From Acidobacteriota bacterium (GTDB taxonomy: Bacteria; Acidobacteriota; Terriglobia; Acidiferrales; UBA7541): DNA of 46,801 nucleotides. Below, piece after piece: positions 44,128-46,801 of the stretch. The stretch lies in assembly GCA_003224055.1 (NCBI GenBank), contig QHYE01000002.1, positions 1 through 46,801 of the forward strand. Reading direction: 5' to 3'. The translations under genes were made by a program, and so were the position numbers. Positions within the stretch are counted from its first letter, which is position 1. Each line of letters opens with the position of its first letter. Below the pieces are notes generated by a model, which was not told the DNA's origin, searched no databases, and saw nothing but the letters and a program-made list of their open reading frames with translations.

Positions 44128-45735
44128 ATGATGCAGAGTGGCGGGATTCACCAAATCGAGCTGGTTACCCTCTTGCTGCTGCTCTTTGTTGTGGTGTTTG
44201 CAGCCCTCGCGCGCAAGCTGCAGACACCTTATCCCATCGTGCTGGTGATCGCCGGTCTGCTGCTCAGCTTCGTGCCGGGAATTCCGAAAGTTTCGTTGAA
44301 CCCGGACGTCGTTTTTCTGGTTGTTTTGCCGCCGCTGCTGTACTCCGCGGCGTGGGTCACTTCCTGGCGCGAGTTCAAGTTTAATTTGGTCAGCATTCTC
44401 ATGCTGGCTTTCGGCCTCGTGGGATTCACGGTCGTGGGCGTAGCAGCCACTACAAAGTGGGTTTTCGCCGGATTTGACTGGCGGCTGGGCTTCGTCCTGG
44501 GAGCAGTGGTGGCCACGACCGACGCTATTGCCGCAACCTCCATCGCGAAACGCATCGGATTGCCGCAGCGCATCGTGGATATCCTCGAGGGCGAAAGCCT
44601 GGTGAACGATGCGACGGGGTTGCTGGCCCTGGAATTCGGCGTCGCGATCGTGGTGAGCGGGCAAACACCGACGTTAGGTGCGGGCCTATTGCGCCTGGCC
44701 TATCTCACGATTGCGGGGCTCGCGCTCGGCCTGCTCGTTGGCGTTGTCGTAGCGCGGATTCACAAGCTCATCGACGATGGCCCGATCGAGATCACGCTGA
44801 CCCTCCTGGTTCCCTACGTGGCCTACCTCGCGGCGGGGGCGATTCATGCTTCGGGAGTGCTGGCCGTCGTGGCGTGCGGGCTGTACCTGAGCCGTCAGAG
44901 TTCGCAGTTTTTCTCGCCAAACGTGCGCATGCAGGCCTGGGCGGTGTGGGATGCGCTGACCTTCGTCCTGAACGGGCTGGTCTTCGTGCTGATCGGGTTG
45001 CAATTGCCGTTCGTGCTCGCGGGAATTCACGACTACAGCTTTGGGCAGCTTGTGAAGTATGGCGCGCTTTTCAGCGTCATCGTGATTGTGCTGCGGCTGA
45101 TCTGGATGTTCCCGGGCGCGTATCTCGCAAACGTGATACGCCGGCGCTTCCTGCATCAGGACGTGCGGATGCCGTCAGGCCGGCAAATCTTTGTGGTGGG
45201 CTGGACAGGGATGCGCGGCGTGGTGGCGTTGGCGGCCGCGATTGCGCTGCCGGAGGTGTTGGTGGACGGGAGCCCGTTTCCGCAGCGCAATCTAATCGTT
45301 TTCCTGACGTTTAGTGTAATCTTGGTGACCCTGGTGCTGCAGGGGCTGACGCTGCCTCCCCTAATTCGCACGTTGGGGCTCGGCGGCTCTGTCGGGCACC
45401 AGGCCGAGGAAAAGGAAGCGCGCCGCGCCATGATCGAGGCCGCGCTGGATCATCTCCTAAGAACTCGAGCGAAGGATCGCCCAGAGTTTGCCGACGTCTA
45501 TGATGACATCGAGCAGCATTATAGCGAGAGACTGGCAACGCTGGCCGGGGAGAGCGGCGAGGGTGACAGCAATCCGGCGCATTACGCGCGCCACCAGGAG
45601 CTGAAGCGTGAGCTGGTGCGGATCGAGCGCCGCACGGCCGTGCGGCTGCGCAACGAGGGCCGGATCAATGATGAAGTCTTGCGAAGGGTCGAACACGAGC
45701 TGGACCTGAGCGAAGAGCGCCTATCGTTGATGTAG
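44128..45735 (+). CDS. Na+/H+ antiporter, CPA1 (NhaP-type)
   Basis: The 535 residues form about twelve membrane helices up to ~residue 420, followed by a ~115-residue cytoplasmic tail. Transport motifs are present: ATTDAIAATS and ESLVNDATGLLALE (the ND pair in the ion-binding site), plus VGWTGMRGVVALAAAIALP. It exchanges Na+ (or K+) for H+ for pH and salt homeostasis. The tail is charged and helical (YDDIEQHYSERLATLAG, RIERRTAVRLRNEGRI). The start is ATG 44128 (another ATG follows at once) with a GAGG upstream. No regulatory partner is seen. Confidence 0.93.
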   Translation: MMQSGGIHQIELVTLLLLLFVVVFAALARKLQTPYPIVLVIAGLLLSFVPGIPKVSLNPDVVFLVVLPPLLYSAAWVTSWREFKFNLVSILMLAFGLVGFTVVGVAATTKWVFAGFDWRLGFVLGAVVATTDAIAATSIAKRIGLPQRIVDILEGESLVNDATGLLALEFGVAIVVSGQTPTLGAGLLRLAYLTIAGLALGLLVGVVVARIHKLIDDGPIEITLTLLVPYVAYLAAGAIHASGVLAVVACGLYLSRQSSQFFSPNVRMQAWAVWDALTFVLNGLVFVLIGLQLPFVLAGIHDYSFGQLVKYGALFSVIVIVLRLIWMFPGAYLANVIRRRFLHQDVRMPSGRQIFVVGWTGMRGVVALAAAIALPEVLVDGSPFPQRNLIVFLTFSVILVTLVLQGLTLPPLIRTLGLGGSVGHQAEEKEARRAMIEAALDHLLRTRAKDRPEFADVYDDIEQHYSERLATLAGESGEGDSNPAHYARHQELKRELVRIERRTAVRLRNEGRINDEVLRRVEHELDLSEERLSLM

Positions 45736-45803
45736 TCATTCGCGGACTCGTCCGACGGGATTGTTTCCCGCACGCTATGATAAACTTTGGTAGTTCCTCC
45801 GGT

Positions 45804-45879
<76 letters not shown>

Positions 45880-46106
45880 AAATACTCAATGAAAATGCTG
45901 GTTTCTAGCGGACGGGCAAAACAAGCGGTCTAGCGGTTTGCTGTGGGTATACTGCTGGTAGACTCGCGGCGCTCGGCGGGCTCTAGGCGGTCTAGGGGTT
46001 GAATTGGTAGTGGGTCAGTTTCCGATTAGGCGACTACACCACTGGGAAGGACCTCCGCACGAATCCATATTTCTCAGTCCAGGCTCTTGTGATGAAAGCC
46101 AATGAA

Positions 46107-46589
46107 TCAGCGGCGGCGGTAGGTCAAGTGCGTCGGGGGAACGACCTCCGGTAGCTCCCCGCGCCGAAGAGCCGCGATTATGGCCTTTAGTTCATTCTTG
46201 TCTTTTTCCTGAGTCAGAGAATTGAACTTCGAAAGCTCGCAGCGGATACGCTCCAGGCGCTCGTCGGCGATGGCGACTGATGTGGTGTCATCCCAATCCC
46301 AAGGACCCCCTGTCCCTAGCAGATGCCTCTCAAGCTCGTCGGCGAACTGGTCGGGTGTAACTTTTCGCTTAATGGGTAACGCAGCGATAAGAAAAACTAG
46401 AACAATGATTCCAAAAGGAACGACAACCAACCAAGCTAGGTTATGCAAAACGTAAGCTGTCAGGGCCGCTGGAAAGAATAGGACCAGCAGCACAATCACC
46501 CAGTCCGAAAACTTTGGTGGAAACAATTGAAGATGAAATCCCATTCTGAAATGGTTCCCTTTGCGGAACTGAATGCCGTCCAATTTCAT
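46107..46589 (-). CDS. Small membrane protein of unknown function
   Basis: From ATG 46589 the protein has 160 residues (a TTG two codons earlier is also possible). Two membrane helices lie at about residues 28-50 and 53-75 (VIVLLVLFFPAALTAYVLHN, LVVVPFGIIVLVFLIAALP). A cytoplasmic domain follows with a conserved-looking ERHLLGTGGPWDWDDTTSVAI stretch and a charged helix. I do not know its function. It lies ~230 bases beyond the tRNA on the opposite strand, across a gap of repetitive CGGTCTAG-type sequence. Confidence 0.6.
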   Translation of the reverse strand: MKLDGIQFRKGNHFRMGFHLQLFPPKFSDWVIVLLVLFFPAALTAYVLHNLAWLVVVPFGIIVLVFLIAALPIKRKVTPDQFADELERHLLGTGGPWDWDDTTSVAIADERLERIRCELSKFNSLTQEKDKNELKAIIAALRRGELPEVVPPTHLTYRRR

Positions 46590-46642
46590 CGGCAAGATTA
46601 AGTGGTTTCATCCTCGTTCGACAAGTCCTGATTAACGCTAGT

Positions 46643-46713
46643 GCTCTATCGGAGGCGCGTTTTCACAAAAGCGTGAAGTCCGGGCGAGGTGCTCCGCGCG
46701 CGTTCGATAGAGC
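46643..46713. repeat. Long inverted repeat at the right edge
   Basis: Arms GCTCTATCG (46643-46651) and CGATAGAGC (46705-46713) pair perfectly; the interior also contains pairable CGCG segments. A 71-base structure of this kind could be a mobile palindromic repeat or part of an element continuing beyond the window. Confidence 0.4.
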
Positions 46714-46801
46714 CGTTTGAAGGTGGGCGCTGGCGGTTGCGGCGGATGCGGGCTAGTGGCTGCACCGATCTAACGGCTATGGGAATTGAATCTTTTTTCG
46801 T

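Overview
The window looks like a chromosomal segment of an acidobacterium, probably from soil. This is inference from gene content, not from a marker gene. Base composition is moderately GC-rich. Short divergently or convergently oriented operons are packed closely. Typical contents include a paired M16 peptidase, an S9 peptidase, several secreted TPR proteins, a PQQ dehydrogenase with an inserted cytochrome c, Tat-exported GMC/gamma/ThuA proteins, a GH29 fucosidase and an LssY-type protein. No phage, transposase, integrase or plasmid module is visible. The only RNA gene I can support is a tRNA-Ala(GGC) near the right end.

Layout. 1-640: two membrane-protein genes on the minus strand, one running off the left edge. 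640-1245: a noncoding stretch with three imperfect, hairpin-forming repeats. 1246-9692: ribBA (with an unusual GTP cyclohydrolase II half), a ComEA-like protein, a three-gene operon (DUF2520-type Rossmann protein and two M16 peptidase subunits), a glycosyltransferase and uvrB. 9942-20667: an exported protein of unknown function, then a long minus-strand run: S9 peptidase, lipid/envelope-type exported protein, AsmA, and a lepB-rnc-TPR-TPR group. 20936-29769: LssY-type protein, fucosidase, GAF and STAS proteins, PQQ-cytochrome c dehydrogenase, NlpC/P60 protein and a PLP dehydratase.

30246-36386: a collagen-like glycine-repeat protein; DAHP synthase (aroF), which starts the shikimate pathway; and an ECF sigma/anti-sigma/CAP-domain operon. 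The stretch between the CAP gene and aroF is the most interesting part of the window. It holds a plausible promoter, a 29-codon (or 26-codon) reading frame with five aromatic codons in eight, and a strong intrinsic terminator just before aroF. This is the layout of an aromatic-amino-acid attenuator. Directly behind aroF lies the last ~35 codons of a second, diverged aroF copy.

36387-46801: PAP2 phosphatase, thioredoxin-like protein, leucine-rich-repeat protein, PsiE and DoxX membrane proteins, a PilZ gene whose only start compatible with the whole domain is AUC, a divergent pair encoding a GMC dehydrogenase and its Tat-type gamma subunit (with ThuA), a Na+/H+ antiporter, the tRNA and a small membrane protein. 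A lone sequence resembling a type I-E CRISPR repeat lies between the LRR and psiE genes, with no array. Several short repeats and hairpins recur in the intergenic DNA.
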